Assembly: GCA_946886565.1 (NCBI GenBank)
Contig: CAMPIX010000051.1
Location: forward strand, 1-6,869
Source: an uncultured Altererythrobacter sp.
GTDB lineage: Bacteria > Pseudomonadota > Alphaproteobacteria > Sphingomonadales > Sphingomonadaceae
DNA length: 6,869 nucleotides
Direction: 5' to 3'
The notes below the pieces were generated by a model. The model was given only the letters and a program-made list of their open reading frames with translations, made no database searches and was not told the origin of the DNA. The translations under genes and the position numbers were made by a program. This document shows, one piece after another, positions 4,878-6,869 of this stretch (position 1 is its first letter; each line of letters opens with the position of its first letter).

Positions 4878-6869
4878 TCAATCGAGGTTGGGGCGCAGCC
4901 AGCGTTCGGCGGTGGGCAGGTCCACACCGCGGCGCGCGGCGTAGTCCTTGAGCTGATCGCGCCCGATGCGCGCGACGCCGAAGTATTCGGCCTCGGGGTG
5001 CCCGAAATAGAAGCCGCTGACCGCCGAGGTCGGTAGCATGGCGTAGCTTTCGGTCAGCTCGATCCCCGCGTTAGCGCCGGCGTCGAGCAGGTCGAACAGA
5101 ATCGGCTTGAGACTGTGATCGGGGCATGCGGGATAGCCCGGCGCGGGGCGGATGCCGCGATATTCCTCCTTGATCAGTGCCTCGTTGGTCAGTTGCTCGC
5201 CTTCGGCATAGCCCCACAAGACGGCGCGGACGTGGCGGTGCAGCGCTTCCGCGAAGGCTTCGGCCAGCCGGTCGGCGAGCGCTTTCAGCAGGATATCCGA
5301 ATAGTCGTCCTTGTCGGCGCGGAATCGCTCGGAGTGCGGCTCGATCCCGTGGATGCCGACCGCGAAGCCGCCGATCCAGTCGCCCGCCGGATCGATGAAA
5401 TCGGCGAGACACATGTTCGCCCGGTCGCGCGATTTCTTGACCTGCTGGCGCAGGAACGGAAGGACGGTGTGGGTCTCGCCCTCCGCGTCGTGCAGCGTGA
5501 CATCGTCGCCGTCGCGCGCGCAGGGCCACAGGCCGGCCACGCCTTTCGCGGTCAGCCATTTCTCCGCGACGATCCGGTCGAGCATCGCATCGGCATCGCG
5601 CTTCAGGTCGCGCGCGGTCTCGCCCACCACCTTGTCGTCGAGGATCGAGGGATATGTCCCGTGCAGTTCCCAGGCGCGAAAGAACGGCGTCCAGTCGATG
5701 TAGTCGCGCAAGTCGGCGAGCGGCCAGTCGTCGAACGCGTGTACACCGGGCTTGTTCGGCGGCGCTGGCTTGTCGCTCAGGTAGGCGTCGTAATAGTTCG
5801 CGCGCGCTTCATCGAGGCTGAGGAGCACGCTCTTGTTCTTGCCCTCGCGCGCGTCGCGGATCTTGACGTATTCGTTCGCGGTATCCTCGACGAAGCCGTT
5901 GCGCTGGGTATCGCTGAGCAGCTTGCTCGCAACCCCGACCGCACGGCTCGCGTCGAGCACGTGGATCACCGGCCCGTCGTAGGCCGGATCGATCCGCAGC
6001 GCGGTGTGGACCTTGCTGGTGGTCGCGCCGCCGATCAGCAGCGGCATCGTCATGCCCGCCGCCTTCATCTCCTCTGCCACGGTAACCATCTCGTCGAGCG
6101 AAGGCGTGATGAGGCCCGAGAGCCCGATCATGTCGGCCTGGTTGTCGTTCGCGGTCTCGAGGATCTTCGCCCACGGCACCATAACGCCGAGGTCGATCAC
6201 CTCGTAGCCGTTGCACTGGAGCACGACGCCGACGATGTTCTTGCCGATATCGTGCACGTCCCCTTTTACCGTCGCCATCACGATCGTGCCCTTGGCGCGC
6301 GCGCCCTCCTCCTTCTCCGCCTCGATGAACGGGATGAGATGCGCGACCGCCTTCTTCATCACGCGCGCGGACTTGACCACTTGCGGGAGGAACATCTTGC
6401 CGCTGCCGAACAGGTCGCCGACGACGTTCATCCCGTCCATCAGCGGGCCTTCGATCACCTCGATCGGACGCCCGCCGCTGTCGGCCAGAGCCTGGCGCGC
6501 TTCCTCCGTATCCTCGACCACGTGCGCGTCGATGCCCTTGACCAGCGCGTGTTCGAGCCGCCGTTCGACCGGCCAGCCGCGCCATTCCTGCGCGGCCTTT
6601 TCCGCCTTGGCATCCTTGCCCTTGTAGCTTTCGGCGAGGTCGATCAGCCGCTCGGTCGCATCCGGCCGCCGCATGAGGATCACATCCTTGCACGCCTCGC
6701 GCAGCTCGGGGTCGATCGCGTCGTAGACGTCGAGCTGGCCCGCGTTCACGATCGCCATGTCGAGCCCGGCGGGGATCGCGTGGTAGAGGAACACCGAATG
6801 CATCGCGCGGCGGACGGTCTCGTTGCCGCGGAAGCTGAAGCTGAGGTTGGAGAGGCCGCCGCTGGTGTG
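4878..6869 (-). CDS. metH: Cobalamin-dependent methionine synthase, C-terminal part
   Basis: MetH transfers a methyl group from 5-methyl-tetrahydrofolate through cobalamin to homocysteine, giving methionine. The 663 visible residues start within the pterin-binding domain end ([20 protein letters not shown]) and run to the TGA at 4878. The helical cobalamin cap follows (about 55-185, with [20 protein letters not shown]), then the B12 Rossmann domain. There D204-V-H206-D-I-G209 supplies the axial histidine (codon 6254-6252), with GLSGLITPS (249-257) and LIGGATTS (278-285). The reactivation domain covers about 365-660, with WTPFF (393-397), the S-adenosylmethionine-site [12 protein letters not shown] (574-585) and [12 protein letters not shown] (608-619). 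The gene continues beyond the window. Many alphaproteobacteria carry the homocysteine-binding module as a separate protein; that cannot be judged here. The reading frame is intact throughout. Confidence 0.97.
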   Translation of the reverse strand, partial: HTSGGLSNLSFSFRGNETVRRAMHSVFLYHAIPAGLDMAIVNAGQLDVYDAIDPELREACKDVILMRRPDATERLIDLAESYKGKDAKAEKAAQEWRGWPVERRLEHALVKGIDAHVVEDTEEARQALADSGGRPIEVIEGPLMDGMNVVGDLFGSGKMFLPQVVKSARVMKKAVAHLIPFIEAEKEEGARAKGTIVMATVKGDVHDIGKNIVGVVLQCNGYEVIDLGVMVPWAKILETANDNQADMIGLSGLITPSLDEMVTVAEEMKAAGMTMPLLIGGATTSKVHTALRIDPAYDGPVIHVLDASRAVGVASKLLSDTQRNGFVEDTANEYVKIRDAREGKNKSVLLSLDEARANYYDAYLSDKPAPPNKPGVHAFDDWPLADLRDYIDWTPFFRAWELHGTYPSILDDKVVGETARDLKRDADAMLDRIVAEKWLTAKGVAGLWPCARDGDDVTLHDAEGETHTVLPFLRQQVKKSRDRANMCLADFIDPAGDWIGGFAVGIHGIEPHSERFRADKDDYSDILLKALADRLAEAFAEALHRHVRAVLWGYAEGEQLTNEALIKEEYRGIRPAPGYPACPDHSLKPILFDLLDAGANAGIELTESYAMLPTSAVSGFYFGHPEAEYFGVARIGRDQLKDYAARRGVDLPTAERWLRPNLD

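Noticed and set aside
4841..4927. N-terminal extension of the serine hydrolase into metH
   Set aside because: The signal peptide with lipobox begins exactly at the ATG at 4840; the extra 29 residues overlap metH and are not signal-like.
3422..4951. Plus-strand open frame of 509 codons opposite the serine hydrolase
   Set aside because: Antisense shadow. It crosses the riboswitch and the end of metH, and shows only low-complexity Arg/Ala/Pro/His-rich sequence.
1..6869. A novel defence, mobile or biosynthetic system
   Set aside because: All recognisable genes are conserved one-carbon metabolism plus one common hydrolase. I saw no transposase, integrase, CRISPR, toxin-antitoxin pair, tRNA or attachment site.

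Overview
The window looks like chromosomal housekeeping DNA from a GC-rich alphaproteobacterium, most likely Sphingomonadales (Erythrobacteraceae-like). This rests on the two-subunit glycine decarboxylase (GcvPA/GcvPB), the GC-rich palindromic repeats between genes, and overall codon use. The placement is inferred from general familiarity, not from a search. Every gene I can support is on the minus strand, so transcription runs from high to low coordinates.

In the direction of transcription: (1) the C-terminal part of cobalamin-dependent methionine synthase MetH (6869 to 4878), entering from outside the window; (2) a predicted lipoprotein serine hydrolase of the class C beta-lactamase fold (4840 to 3665); (3) a regulatory gap of about 370 bases with a tandem glycine riboswitch (3576 to 3356) and a short expression platform; (4) gcvT (3297 to 2158), gcvH (2158 to 1787) and gcvPA (1689 to 328); (5) the start of gcvPB (331 down to about 173), which then loses its coding sense in a GC-rich palindromic, homopolymer-rich stretch (1 to 172). 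That stretch is either a repeat insertion or, more likely, a poor-quality contig end.

The gcv genes encode the glycine cleavage system. GcvP (A+B) decarboxylates glycine and passes an aminomethyl group to the lipoyl arm of GcvH. GcvT releases ammonia and forms 5,10-methylene-tetrahydrofolate. MetH uses 5-methyl-tetrahydrofolate to make methionine, so both ends of the window belong to folate one-carbon metabolism. The glycine riboswitch should turn the gcv operon on when glycine is abundant. Its last aptamer strand can pair over 11 positions with the gcvT ribosome binding site, which suggests control of translation initiation.

I found no mobile element with a transposase, no CRISPR, no rRNA or tRNA, and no clearly new system. 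The points most worth a second look are the aptamer/ribosome-site pairing, an unusual base in the second aptamer, the uncertain gcvT start, the repeat doublet inside the gcv operon, and the broken gcvPB end.
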